A stretch of DNA of 64,000 nucleotides from CAXXOK01 sp963664595 (GCA_963664595.2 CAXXOK010000010.1:310001-374000); one strand, 5' to 3'. Positions 8,263 to 16,829 are shown, counted from the first letter of the stretch. The notes: generated by a model from the sequence alone, not told the origin. Program-made: numbers and translations.

Positions 8263-8972
8263 AAATCAAATTGTGGGGAATCGCGCTGATTATCTTTGTG
8301 GTGATTTTCGGGGGAATCGGGATTACGATGCTTACCGGAGACTGGACGACAACATCGGATAAGATCCCGGCGAAGTTCGAAACCGGGGAATATGCCGGAG
8401 AGTACAACCCGGAGGATATCCGCGGATCCTATACCTTTGACGACGTATCCCAGGCGTTTGGCATCGATACGGCCGTGCTCTTTGAGGCGTTCGGCATCCC
8501 GCAGGATACGGACGCGACCGCCATTAAGACCAAGGATATCGAAGCCTCTTACGGCGAAGCGGAGATTGGCAACGAATCGGTGCAGGTGTTTGTGGCGCTG
8601 TACAAGGGAATCTCAATACCGCTGTTGGATACCTATCTGCCCAACCGGGCTGTGGAAATCCTGCTGGAGACCAACGCAGCCCTGACGCAGGAACAGAAGG
8701 ACTACCTTGCCGCGCATACCGTTGATACCGTTCCCGTGGATACGGCGGGGCTGGCAGCGGCAGCGGAAACCGCCGAAACGGAAGAAGAAACGGGCATCAA
8801 GGGCGGCACCACCTTCCAGCAAGCTCTGGATATGGGGATCACCCGCGAGCAGATTGTGGCGGTCATCGGCGGGGAAATGCCCGCGGCCAATATGACAATC
8901 CGTGACTATTGCTCGGAAAAGGGACTGTCGTTCTCCGAGATTAAAGCGAAGCTGAACGACCTGATTGAGTAG
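8259..8972 (+). CDS. Membrane-anchored protein of unknown function, partner of the NapH-like protein
   Basis: A 237-residue protein with one N-terminal membrane helix (residues 7-27) and a soluble remainder. The middle part (residues 55-110, DDVSQAFGIDTAVLFEAFGIP) and the last 50 residues (QALDMGITREQIVAVIG, then DYCSEKGLSFSEIKAKL) resemble each other in layout, each looking like a small helical module in which a start helix is followed by a Gly-Ile turn. I do not recognise a named family. Its ATG overlaps the stop of the NapH-like gene, preceded by GGAGAGGAG, so it is co-translated. The fixed pairing suggests it helps assemble or couple the iron-sulfur protein; this is inference. Confidence 0.7.
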   Translation: MKIKLWGIALIIFVVIFGGIGITMLTGDWTTTSDKIPAKFETGEYAGEYNPEDIRGSYTFDDVSQAFGIDTAVLFEAFGIPQDTDATAIKTKDIEASYGEAEIGNESVQVFVALYKGISIPLLDTYLPNRAVEILLETNAALTQEQKDYLAAHTVDTVPVDTAGLAAAAETAETEEETGIKGGTTFQQALDMGITREQIVAVIGGEMPAANMTIRDYCSEKGLSFSEIKAKLNDLIE

Positions 8973-9090
8973 GAAATGATAAGATTGACAGTATGAACCG
9001 CTGTCGCTCTATCCGAAAGGAAGGGTCAATAACAAAGGCAGAACCCACCACTGTGTATCCCATAGAAGGATTGCAAAAAACCATTTATAC

Positions 9091-9126
9091 AGCAAAGCCG
9101 CTGCCTATAAAAGCAGCGGCTTTGCT
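9091..9126 (+). terminator. Terminator after the NapH-like operon
   Basis: A perfect 14-bp stem (AGCAAAGCCGCTGC and its complement) with loop CTATAAAA runs into TTTGCTGTTTGTTG. It lies about 120 bases after the stop of the anchored protein. The symmetric A and T flanks may let it also end the opposing discoidin-like gene transcript. Nothing else was recognised in 8973-9197. Confidence 0.8.
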
Positions 9127-9197
9127 GTTTGTTGTTAAAAATATTAATGTGAAATCAGTGTTTTCAGCCTGCTTCCGGATAATTGGCATTCTGGGAA

Positions 9198-9980
9198 TCA
9201 GCCCTCGGCTTCCTGGCCGAAAACCTCCCACTGCCGCAGCGACGGATACGGCGAGGGTTGGGAATCGGTGGTGATCAGATGGTCGAGCCGCATCCAGGCA
9301 ACGCTGTGCGGGCCGTCCAGATCAATCGTCTGCGGGCCGTCCAGCATCTGCAAGGGAAAGGTTTTTTCATATCCGTCGGACAGGTAAACCGTTCCCTTCA
9401 CCCAGTAGCCGCTTTTTATGAAATCCGCGCGTAAATACAACGTCATCTTGTCCACCGTCACATTTCGGCCAAAGTCCAGCCGGATGGTGGCATCCGGACG
9501 GCCGCCGATGCCCCAGCTCAGATACGGCCATTTGCCGTGGCTGGCCGCCGTGTGCAGGCCGTCGATGGTATTGCGGGCGAAAAACACGCTCTCGTCCCTT
9601 GTTTCCACATTGGCGGACGCATGCGGATAGGCTCCGCTTTCATGGCGCTGATCAGCGGGGTTGCAGGCGAGATTGCGGTATTCGTTGCCGTTGTCTTCCG
9701 CAAGCGTGATCAGGTGATTTTCTCCCTGAAACGCGAACGGCGGGTATCCGGCAGGGAGATCACCCTCCAGCGGCAGGCGGAACGTCCACTTTCCGGCGGG
9801 CAGGTACAGCCGTGCCGGAAGCACGGTATGGTCGATCCCGGCGATTACACGAGGGGAAGAACTTTCAAACTCAATGATGTCTCCCGGCTGGTATACACCT
9901 TGAAAATAAAGCTGCGCGGCGCCCTCTGCGTCGCAGGCTGCCAGGGTCTGCTCCTGGCGCATAATGCGGATGCTGTTCAT
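9198..9980 (-). CDS. Discoidin/carbohydrate-binding-like protein without signal peptide
   Basis: A 260-residue protein without a signal peptide or membrane segment. The C-terminal half (about residues 120-258) has the layout of an F5/8 type C (discoidin-like) beta-sandwich: NTIDGLHTAASHGKWPYLSWG, the conserved IRLDFGRNVTVDKMTLYLRAD and a final LRQWEVFG. The N-terminal half (about residues 20-110) looks like a second beta-rich domain with FPRLPLEGDLPAGYPPFAFQG-like turns. Proteins of this kind bind sugars outside the cell, so a cytoplasmic form is unusual; it may act on sugar metabolites or leave by another route. It is monocistronic, with its own promoter at 10010-10038 and an AAGGAGG ribosome site. 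The domain call is by eye. Confidence 0.6.
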   Translation of the reverse strand: MNSIRIMRQEQTLAACDAEGAAQLYFQGVYQPGDIIEFESSSPRVIAGIDHTVLPARLYLPAGKWTFRLPLEGDLPAGYPPFAFQGENHLITLAEDNGNEYRNLACNPADQRHESGAYPHASANVETRDESVFFARNTIDGLHTAASHGKWPYLSWGIGGRPDATIRLDFGRNVTVDKMTLYLRADFIKSGYWVKGTVYLSDGYEKTFPLQMLDGPQTIDLDGPHSVAWMRLDHLITTDSQPSPYPSLRQWEVFGQEAEG

Positions 9981-10009
9981 CGTATTTCCTCCTTATGTGG
10001 CATGGGCTT

Positions 10010-10038
10010 ACTATACCACGGCGCAGAAAAGCTGTCCA
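10010..10038 (-). promoter_or_regulatory. Promoter of the discoidin-like gene with dyad at the -35 box
   Basis: On the minus strand TGGACA (10033-10038) and TATAGT (10010-10015) are 17 bases apart. A dyad, CCACG-AATTC-CGTGG at 10036-10050, overlaps and extends upstream of the -35 box and may be a regulator site. Confidence 0.6.
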
Positions 10039-10130
10039 CGAATTCCGTGGGCAAGTCGGCGATGCTCACGAGACAAATAATGCCGGTCGCTTTGGAAAAG
10101 TCCGGCCATCAGGAAATATATAAATGATGA

Positions 10131-10159
10131 TTGACAGACGTAGGAATGCATACTATAAT
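10131..10159 (+). promoter_or_regulatory. Consensus promoter of the tetR-RND operon
   Basis: TTGACA at 10131-10136 and TATAAT at 10154-10159 match the sigma-A consensus exactly with a 17-base spacer. A promoter this strong upstream of a TetR gene suggests that activity is set by repression. Confidence 0.85.
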
Positions 10160-10188
10160 GAGCTTGAATAATGAATAGGAGTTCACTA

Positions 10189-10788
10189 ATGCCACAGATA
10201 TTGAAGCAGGAAATTAAAGAAAGAATCCTGGCAAGCGCCCTGAACAACTTTCTGGAAAAAGGGTACCGGGATACCTCCATGCAGGAAATCGCCCAGAATG
10301 CCGGGATAGCCGCCGGGAATATTTATAACTATTTCAAAAACAAGGAAGAGGTGTTTTCCACGCTGATCGGGCCGGTGCTCGCGGAGGTTAAAAGCATCTT
10401 CGGCATTCGGCTGAAAGATCTGCCCATACCCAACGGGGAGGAAAGGATGGGCATATCCGAACGGAAGATAGAGGAATTCATCAAGGTATACCAGTCCCAT
10501 CAAAAAGTGTTTGTGCTGCTATTTGAAAAAAGCGACAACACTAAGTTTGAAACCACAAAAACCGATGTGATCGAAAGCCTTTCCGCGGCCATTCTCCACG
10601 CCAAGAACAGCTTTACGGCACACCAGGCCACACGGGAACAGGAAATGCTGATCAAGGGATTCGCCACAGCCTATGTCAGCGGCATCATCAGCATTCTGCT
10701 CGAAAAAGCGGACGAAGCATTGAAACTGAATGCACTGCATGAGTTCCTGCCGTTCATGAGACACAAACTGATCGATAGCCTGCAGTAA
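10189..10788 (+). CDS. TetR/AcrR-family transcriptional regulator
   Basis: A 199-residue regulator. The N-terminal HTH (residues 9-52) reads IKERILASALNNFLEKGYRD, then TSMQEIAQNAGIAAGNIYNYF, the standard TetR pattern in which the recognition helix ends in NIYNYF. The rest is a helical ligand-binding domain. The frame is open from 10171, but AGGAG at 10177-10181 lies seven bases before ATG 10189, and the -10 box at 10154-10159 leaves a short leader, so 10189 is chosen. It is followed 12 bases later by an RND pump gene, so it most likely represses its own operon and is released by a pump substrate. Confidence 0.9.
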   Translation: MPQILKQEIKERILASALNNFLEKGYRDTSMQEIAQNAGIAAGNIYNYFKNKEEVFSTLIGPVLAEVKSIFGIRLKDLPIPNGEERMGISERKIEEFIKVYQSHQKVFVLLFEKSDNTKFETTKTDVIESLSAAILHAKNSFTAHQATREQEMLIKGFATAYVSGIISILLEKADEALKLNALHEFLPFMRHKLIDSLQ

Positions 10789-10800
10789 GGAGAAACAATC

Positions 10801-13800
10801 ATGAAGCAAAGAAATATTATCAAAAACCTCATCCGGAACAAGAAGATCACGCTGTTTTTTGTTTTTTTGGTGATCGTCGCCGGAACTCTTGCCTATATCG
10901 CCATGCCTAAGCAGGAATCTCCGGATTTCTCAGTGCCGTATGCCATGATTACCACCGTGTTCCCGGGCGCTTCCCAAAACGATGTGGACGCCTATGTTAC
11001 CGTGCCGGTTGAAGAAGCGGCCGAAACCATCGAAGGGTTTGAGGCGTCCACCTCGTACAGCTTCAATAACCTGTCACTGGTTGTGGTGCAGCTGAAGTTT
11101 TCAGCCGACAAGGAGAAATCCTTCCGGCAGCTTAAGGAAACGCTTTCCGATTTGCAGGCAAAGCTGCCGGAAAACTGCGGCAAAATCAGCGTCAACACCA
11201 ATATTACAGATACCGCCGGCGTGCTGATCAGCCTGTCCTCCGATGAACTGACCAATCAGCAGGTAGTAGAGCAGGCAAGGGCCGTGGAAGAAGGTCTGAG
11301 CGCGTTCGAGGGCTTTCAGCGGTTTGAAATCATCGGCGATTTGGATTCCATTATCTCGGTGAAGATGGACGAAGCAAAGATGCAGACCGTTGGGGTGGGC
11401 TTCAGCGATGTGGTTTCCCTGATCAAAGCGGGTAATGCGGACCTGCCCATGGGCAACGTCGTAGAAAACGGCGAACAGAGGACCGTGGACTTTCTGGGCG
11501 GATATGAGAGCGTGGAGGACGTCGGCGCGCTGGAAATCGGGTATTCGTCACAGTTAAACCGGATGATCGAATTACAGGATATCGCCTCGGTTACCTACGA
11601 GACGGATGACAGCAATACCTACTATACGCATAACGGTAAACAGGCGGTCATTCTGGCTGGATACTTTGAGGACGATATCAATATCCTACCGCTGAAAAAT
11701 GAAATTCAGGATCAGTTGGATTCCATGGCAAACGAGCTTCCCGAAAGCCTGGATGTATCGCTGATTATCTCGCAGCCTGAGGAAATCAGCGAATCGTTGA
11801 CGGGATTTCTCAATAACCTGCTGGTTGCCGTCGGGCTGGTGATTCTGGTGGTTCTCATTGGCATGGGCCTGCGAAACGCGGTGGTCGTATCGGTATCGCT
11901 TCCACTTTCGGTGCTGCTGTCCTTTTTGGCCATGTACCTGTTCGGCATCAAAATCCAGCAGATATCCGTATCCGCGCTGATCCTGAGCCTGGGCATGCTG
12001 GTGGATAACTCCATCGTTGTCAGCGACGCCATTCAAAACGAACTGGATGCCGGGGAGAAAAAGCTGGAGGCGTGTGTGCAGGGGGTTAAAAGCGTAGCGC
12101 TGCCGATCCTCACCTCCACGCTGACCACCATCGCCGCGTTTGCGCCGTTTATCTTCTTAAACTCTATGGCCGGGGATTATATCCGGTCGCTGCCGGAGAT
12201 CGTTTGTGTTGCACTGGTCGCATCCTACCTTTCGGCGGTGTTTGTGATTCCGGTGCTGGGCTTCATCTTCTTCAAGCCGCAGAAGGAAAAAAAGTTCAGC
12301 GACTCAAGGCGTGGATTTCAGCGTTTACTGGAGTCGAGCATGCGCCACAGGGTGCTGGTGATCGGCATTGTGCTTGTTTTACTGGGCGGCAGCGCTTATC
12401 TGGCACTCAACCTGGATACGATCTTTTTCCCGCCGGCCGATAAGAACATCCTGTATATCGATGTGCGCAACAACGTGTCCGGCGAGCTGCAAAGCACGCT
12501 GGACATCATGGATGCGCTATCTGCCTTTGTGGCGGAGGAACCGGGGGTTACGGAGTATACGGCGTCCGCGGGCGGCGCGCTTCCCCGTTTCAACGATATT
12601 ATGTACATTTATACACAAACGCCGGATGTGGGGCAGATTATGCTGCGGGCGGACTTGGAAAAGGCCGGGTTTGATACCAACGAAGCCTACCGGGCCTATC
12701 TGCAGCAGAAGATTGAGGCTCTTCATCTGGATGCAACGGCCACGGTCAAAGAGCTGATGTACGGCTTCCCGAGGAACGAGGATGTAAAGGTTCGGATTGC
12801 CGGCAGCGATCTGGATGCCGTGAAAGACTATGAAGAAGAAATTTATAGCCGCCTTGTCGGCATGGATGGTTTCATTAACGAAAGCAAGGGGAATATTAAC
12901 TATGCCGACAGCTATACGATGAAAATGGATTCGTTGAAAGCGCTAATGGACGGCATTATCCCGGCGGAGGCGCAAAATGAGATCAGTATTGCCATGCTGG
13001 GCCGGGAAGCGTCGTACCTGATGGAGGGAAATCAGCAGGAGCCTATCGTGGTATCCGCCGATGTGCAGACCCGGGACGATATTCTGTCCATTCCGCTTCC
13101 CAGCTCAAACGGCGGCTATGTTACAGCAGGCGACATCCTTTCCCTGAGCGCTGCAAAGGCGCTGACCACCATTCCCCGTTATGATGGGGAATACGCCATG
13201 ACGGTTACGGCGGATTATGATCCCGGCTTTGATGAAAACGCAGTATTGGCGCAGGCAAAGGAAGAGATTGAAAATCTTGGTCTTCAGGACGCCAAGGTGA
13301 TCTACGGCGGGGAAGACGAAATCATCAAGGAAAACTTCGGGCAGGTGGGTGTGCTGGGGCTGGCGGCGCTGGCTGCGGTGTTTGTCATCCTGCTGATCCA
13401 GTTCAAATCCTTCTGCATGCCGCTGGTTATTTTCATCACGATTCCGCTATCCGTAATCGGCTCGGCTACCGGACTGTACCTTACCCATATGCCCCTGTCG
13501 TTTATGGCGCTGTTGGGCGTGGTCAGCCTAGTGGGCATCGTGGTGAACAACGCGATTATCCTGGTGGACTATATCAACCGGGAAATCGATCAGGGGCTGG
13601 AGCTGAAAAACGCCTGTATCAATGCTTCTCTACGCAGGCTGCGGCCGATTTTATTGAGCTCCATCACCACCGTTATCGGCTTGATCCCACTGGCGGTCGG
13701 CAGCGGCCAGCTATTCAAGCCCATGGCGATCGCGCTGATGAGCGGACTGTTGGTATCAGCCCTACTGACGCTGGTGGTGCTGCCCGTACTTGTCAGCTTC

Positions 13801-13830
13801 ACCGGTAAGATGGGCAGAACCAAAGGATAG
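10801..13830 (+). CDS. RND-family efflux transporter permease, no adaptor gene
   Basis: A 1009-residue pump of the AcrB/SwrC superfamily. It has the duplicated RND layout: first membrane helix at residues 17-36, a large extracytoplasmic domain (about 40-335), helices 2-6 (about 336-490), helix 7 near 515-535, a second large domain, and helices 8-12 (about 845-1000). The proton-relay segment in helix 4 reads LGMLVDNSIVVSD with Asp402 followed by Asn, where AcrB has two Asp residues; other RND groups share this. The PMT of helix 10-11 also keeps GVVSLVGIVVNNAIILVDYIN. AAGGAG precedes the ATG. No membrane fusion protein or outer-membrane channel gene is adjacent, as expected for a one-membrane cell. 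Confidence 0.92.
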   Translation: MKQRNIIKNLIRNKKITLFFVFLVIVAGTLAYIAMPKQESPDFSVPYAMITTVFPGASQNDVDAYVTVPVEEAAETIEGFEASTSYSFNNLSLVVVQLKFSADKEKSFRQLKETLSDLQAKLPENCGKISVNTNITDTAGVLISLSSDELTNQQVVEQARAVEEGLSAFEGFQRFEIIGDLDSIISVKMDEAKMQTVGVGFSDVVSLIKAGNADLPMGNVVENGEQRTVDFLGGYESVEDVGALEIGYSSQLNRMIELQDIASVTYETDDSNTYYTHNGKQAVILAGYFEDDINILPLKNEIQDQLDSMANELPESLDVSLIISQPEEISESLTGFLNNLLVAVGLVILVVLIGMGLRNAVVVSVSLPLSVLLSFLAMYLFGIKIQQISVSALILSLGMLVDNSIVVSDAIQNELDAGEKKLEACVQGVKSVALPILTSTLTTIAAFAPFIFLNSMAGDYIRSLPEIVCVALVASYLSAVFVIPVLGFIFFKPQKEKKFSDSRRGFQRLLESSMRHRVLVIGIVLVLLGGSAYLALNLDTIFFPPADKNILYIDVRNNVSGELQSTLDIMDALSAFVAEEPGVTEYTASAGGALPRFNDIMYIYTQTPDVGQIMLRADLEKAGFDTNEAYRAYLQQKIEALHLDATATVKELMYGFPRNEDVKVRIAGSDLDAVKDYEEEIYSRLVGMDGFINESKGNINYADSYTMKMDSLKALMDGIIPAEAQNEISIAMLGREASYLMEGNQQEPIVVSADVQTRDDILSIPLPSSNGGYVTAGDILSLSAAKALTTIPRYDGEYAMTVTADYDPGFDENAVLAQAKEEIENLGLQDAKVIYGGEDEIIKENFGQVGVLGLAALAAVFVILLIQFKSFCMPLVIFITIPLSVIGSATGLYLTHMPLSFMALLGVVSLVGIVVNNAIILVDYINREIDQGLELKNACINASLRRLRPILLSSITTVIGLIPLAVGSGQLFKPMAIALMSGLLVSALLTLVVLPVLVSFTGKMGRTKG

Positions 13831-13835
13831 CCGGT

Positions 13836-13864
13836 TTGAAGTTTGCGTGGTTTCGCGGTATAAT
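13836..13864 (+). promoter_or_regulatory. Promoter of the Fur-family regulator gene
   Basis: TTGAAG at 13836-13841 and TATAAT at 13859-13864 with a 17-base spacer, starting six bases after the RND stop codon. Confidence 0.75.
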
Positions 13865-13902
13865 CAGCCGGGAGAAGGAGTACGAGGTGTGGGGGCTGAG
13901 CT

Positions 13903-14328
13903 ATGAACGACGACGCGAAGATTTATGCGATGCTGCGAACCAAGGGGTTTCGCGTAACGGCGCAGAAAAAAATGATACTGGACGTGTTTTTGGAAAACCC
14001 GGACAGGATGCTGTCCGCGCATGATGTGTATACGCTTTTACCCGCCGATGCCCGTATTGATAATGCCACGGTGTACCGGAACATCCAAAAGTTTCTGAGC
14101 TTTGGTATTCTGGAAACGATGAACGACGAACAGGGCGTAAACCGTTACACCGTAAACGGAGGAGATCATCATCACTACCTCATCTGTACGGAGTGCGGAA
14201 AAATCATCAAGATCCCCTGCGAAGGCCATTTCTGGAAAACAAAGGCAAGCGAAAACCGTTTTCAGGAAACGCACCATAAGCTGGAGGTTTACGGCAGGTG
14301 CGCCGAATGCTCGTCGGAGCATCACTGA
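13903..14328 (+). CDS. Fur-family metalloregulator, probably Zur
   Basis: A 141-residue regulator. The winged-helix part (residues 5-82) includes GFRVTAQKKMILDVF and NATVYRNIQKFLSFGIL, standard for Fur proteins. The metal part has the histidine cluster at residues 89-91 (DHHHYLIC), two structural cysteine pairs (Cys95/Cys98 and Cys133/Cys136), and His109 and His124-125 as further ligands. It lies just before znuACB, and a perfect inverted repeat covers the znu promoter, so zinc sensing (Zur) is the most likely role; Fur or PerR function cannot be ruled out by sequence alone. It has its own promoter. Confidence 0.88.
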   Translation: MNDDAKIYAMLRTKGFRVTAQKKMILDVFLENPDRMLSAHDVYTLLPADARIDNATVYRNIQKFLSFGILETMNDEQGVNRYTVNGGDHHHYLICTECGKIIKIPCEGHFWKTKASENRFQETHHKLEVYGRCAECSSEHH

Positions 14329-14345
14329 ATATTTTTGGAAATCTA

Positions 14346-14374
14346 TTGACATAGGGATAAGTGTATGCTATTCT
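14346..14374 (+). promoter_or_regulatory. Promoter of the znu operon
   Basis: TTGACA at 14346-14351 and TATTCT at 14369-14374 with a 17-base spacer. The -10 box is covered by the left arm of the inverted repeat at 14371-14405. Confidence 0.75.
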
Positions 14375-14405
14375 CCTTATTGCAAATAGATTGCAATAAG
14401 GAGAA
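14371..14405. promoter_or_regulatory. Perfect 15-bp inverted repeat, probable Zur operator
   Basis: Arms TTCTCCTTATTGCAA (14371-14385) and TTGCAATAAGGAGAA (14391-14405) flank ATAGA. The inner part TTATTGCAA-N5-TTGCAATAA has the form of Fur-family boxes. It overlaps the -10 box, the start point and the AAGGAG ribosome site of znuA, which itself lies in the right arm, so bound repressor would block transcription directly. If transcription began upstream, the RNA hairpin would also bury the ribosome site. Confidence 0.8.
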
Positions 14406-14408
14406 TTC

Positions 14409-15305
14409 ATGATGAAAAAACAAATGATGTTGCTGATTGCGGCTGTACTGCTCGTTGTTCTGGCAGGCGGACAGACAGCCGTTGCACAAAGCGATACCAG
14501 CGCAATCACCGTAGCGGTGGGCGTTGTACCGGAAGCCGCGTTTGTGGACGCGGTGGCGGGTAACCTGGTGAGCACCGTAACGCTGATTCCCCCGGGATAC
14601 AGCCCGGCCAATTACCAGCCGACAGCCAAGGAAATGCAGGCGCTGTCCGATGCGCAGATCTACTTTACCCTCCAGATGCCGACCGAGCAGGCTAACATCC
14701 TGCCCAAGGTTCAGGACTTCAATCCGGATATTGTCATTGTGGATCTGCGGGAGAGCGTACTGAGCGTTTACCCGCTTCTGAACACCAGCGGCGAGGAAAT
14801 TGAATCCACCGAGGGCCAGTCCGTTGATCCGCATGTGTGGCTGTCGCCCAAACGCTCTATGGTGATGGTGCAGACCATCGCGGACGAGCTGTCCGCTGTT
14901 GATGAAAGCAACCGGGATACTTATCAGGCCAACGCCGCCGCCTACATCGAAAAGCTAACGGCGCTGGACAGCGAGATACAGGAAAAAGTGTCATCACTGT
15001 CGAATACCTCTTTTCTGATCTACCATGCCGCCTACAACTATTTCGCCAAGGACTACGGCCTGGAGATGATCGCCATTGAAATCGAAGGCAAACAGGCTAC
15101 GGCCGAAGAGCTGCAAAGCGTAATCAGCCTGGCAAAGGAAAACGGTATCACAACCGTGTTCTATCAGGATGAATTCGACGACAATCAGGCTGCTACCGTA
15201 GCGGAAGAAATCGGGGGCGTGGTGCAAAACGTCGCGCCGCTGTCGATGAACTATATTCAAGGGTTGGAGGATTTTGTGAGCGCTCTTGCGCAATCCAAAA
15301 AATGA
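14409..15305 (+). CDS. znuA: Metal ABC transporter substrate-binding protein, ZnuA-like
   Basis: A 298-residue secreted binding protein of the cluster A-I (SBP_bac_9) family. A signal peptide covers residues 1-26. Metal-ligand regions are DPHVWLSP (His142), YHAAYNYF (His206) and YQDEFDDNQ (Asp254/Glu255). The first ligand segment, normally ADPHTYEPTP, reads GYSPANYQPTA, so the first histidine is replaced by Ala67 or Asn68, and there is no His-rich loop. Binding may therefore be weaker or use water or another residue. ATG 14409 is five bases from AAGGAG; an ATG at 14412 is equally possible. It is the first gene of znuA-znuC-znuB under the probable Zur operator. Confidence 0.88.
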   Translation: MMKKQMMLLIAAVLLVVLAGGQTAVAQSDTSAITVAVGVVPEAAFVDAVAGNLVSTVTLIPPGYSPANYQPTAKEMQALSDAQIYFTLQMPTEQANILPKVQDFNPDIVIVDLRESVLSVYPLLNTSGEEIESTEGQSVDPHVWLSPKRSMVMVQTIADELSAVDESNRDTYQANAAAYIEKLTALDSEIQEKVSSLSNTSFLIYHAAYNYFAKDYGLEMIAIEIEGKQATAEELQSVISLAKENGITTVFYQDEFDDNQAATVAEEIGGVVQNVAPLSMNYIQGLEDFVSALAQSKK

Positions 15306-15306
15306 A

Positions 15307-15996
15307 ATGGGAAAACAGACAGATATCACATTTACTAATGTAAGATTCTGCTATGGAGAAGTTTGCGCCGTAACGGGCGTAAACTTTTCTTTGCACGAAA
15401 AGGAACTCACGGTGCTCATCGGTCCCAACGGCGGGGGAAAGAGCACGCTGATCAAGATGATGACCGGGCTGTTCAAACCGGATGAAGGGGATATCACATT
15501 CCGCAAGGGAATCGAGGTCGGCTATGTGCCACAGAACTTTGCGTTTGATACCTCCTTTCCGCTGACGGTGGAAGAACTGGTGCTGCAGGGGACGCTGCCT
15601 AAAAGGATTCGTCCGTTTGCCAAATATTCGTCCAGCCAGCGTAACCAAGCGGCGAAAGCGATTGAGCAGGCGGGGCTTTCCGATTGTGCGGGCCGGGGTA
15701 TCGGCCAGCTTTCCGGCGGGCAGCTCAAGCGGGCGGTAATCGCCCGGGCCTTTGCCTCCGACGCCAACCTGATTGCGCTGGACGAACCGGATGCCAGCCT
15801 GGACGTGGATGCGGGCAAGGAACTATTTGATATACTGCACCGGATGAAATCGGAAAAAACGATTGTGATTGCCAGCCATAATATCAATTCGATTCTGGAT
15901 ATTGCGGACCACGCGCTGTATGTAAATAAAACAGTGTCGGAATTTGCCTCCTGCAGGGAGCTCAAGGACAGGCTGAAGGGAGGGATTTCGCTGTGA
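15307..15996 (+). CDS. znuC: Metal ABC transporter ATP-binding protein, ZnuC-like
   Basis: A 229-residue ABC ATPase. It has Walker A GPNGGGKST (about residues 41-49), Q-loop VPQNFAF, signature LSGGQLKR and Walker B LIALDEPDASLD, with the switch histidine in IASHN. The frame is open from 15286, but that would overlap znuA; ATG 15307 lies one base after the znuA stop region and is favoured by translational coupling, although no clear ribosome site precedes it. It powers the ZnuB channel for zinc (or manganese) uptake. Length is normal. Confidence 0.9.
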   Translation: MGKQTDITFTNVRFCYGEVCAVTGVNFSLHEKELTVLIGPNGGGKSTLIKMMTGLFKPDEGDITFRKGIEVGYVPQNFAFDTSFPLTVEELVLQGTLPKRIRPFAKYSSSQRNQAAKAIEQAGLSDCAGRGIGQLSGGQLKRAVIARAFASDANLIALDEPDASLDVDAGKELFDILHRMKSEKTIVIASHNINSILDIADHALYVNKTVSEFASCRELKDRLKGGISL

Positions 15997-16829
15997 TTGA
16001 AGCGATTTTACAGTACCGGTTTATGCAAAACGCCCTGTATGCCGCGCTGCTGGCCAGCGTGGTGACCGGGATCATCGGGACGATTGCGATTGAGAAAAAG
16101 CTGATCAGCATGTCGGGTGGTATTGCGCACGCGTCGTTTGGCGGTATCGGGCTTGGCTATCTGCTGGGTTTTGAGCCCATCTGGGGCGGCCTGGTATTTG
16201 CGGTTGCGGCATCGGGGATGATCTCGAGGCTGCCGAAATCCACAAGGCTGAAAGCGGATACGATGATCGGGATTCTCTGGTCGTTCGGCATGGCGCTGGG
16301 GATTCTCTTTATTACCATCGCTCCGGGCTATATGCCGGATATGACCAGCTATCTGTTTGGTGATATTTTGTCCGTATCCAGTGGCTTTATCGTGTATATC
16401 GCCATCTTTACGGTGGTTGTAGTTGCGCTGTTCACCCTGCTGTATCACCCGCTGGTACTGTATTTGTTTGATGAGGAATATGCCAGGGCACGCGGAATGA
16501 ATGTGAAGCTGCTGGAATGGGTGGTGTATATTATCATCCCCATCGGCATCATCGTGCTGGTGAAGGTCGTAGGGATCATCCTGACCATCGCGCTGATGAC
16601 CATTCCGGTTTCGATTGCCAAGCTGTATTTCAACACCATTGGCAAGGTGGTCGGGTTTTCCATTCTGTTCAGCTTTCTGTTTTGCCTGGCCGGGCTTGCG
16701 GTTGCCTATTACGCCAATATTCCGTCCGGCGCGTGCATTGTGGTGATCAGTACGCTGGTTTACCTGCTGCTTACATTTACACGCAATGGCCTCCAAAAGC
16801 GGAGACACCGGCAAAAGATGCATTCCTGA
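15993..16829 (+). CDS. znuB: Metal ABC transporter permease, ZnuB-like (GTG start)
   Basis: A 278-residue ABC-3 family permease with about eight membrane helices. It begins with IEAILQYRFMQNALYAALLAS, the typical opening of ZnuB proteins, and contains the ISMSGGIAHASFGGIGLGY segment that the family uses to contact the ATPase. The GTG start overlaps the znuC stop (GTGA), with AGGGAGGG upstream. It ends the znuACB transcript; a 107-base gap follows before the next gene on the same strand. No terminator is obvious in the gap. Confidence 0.92.
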   Translation: MIEAILQYRFMQNALYAALLASVVTGIIGTIAIEKKLISMSGGIAHASFGGIGLGYLLGFEPIWGGLVFAVAASGMISRLPKSTRLKADTMIGILWSFGMALGILFITIAPGYMPDMTSYLFGDILSVSSGFIVYIAIFTVVVVALFTLLYHPLVLYLFDEEYARARGMNVKLLEWVVYIIIPIGIIVLVKVVGIILTIALMTIPVSIAKLYFNTIGKVVGFSILFSFLFCLAGLAVAYYANIPSGACIVVISTLVYLLLTFTRNGLQKRRHRQKMHS

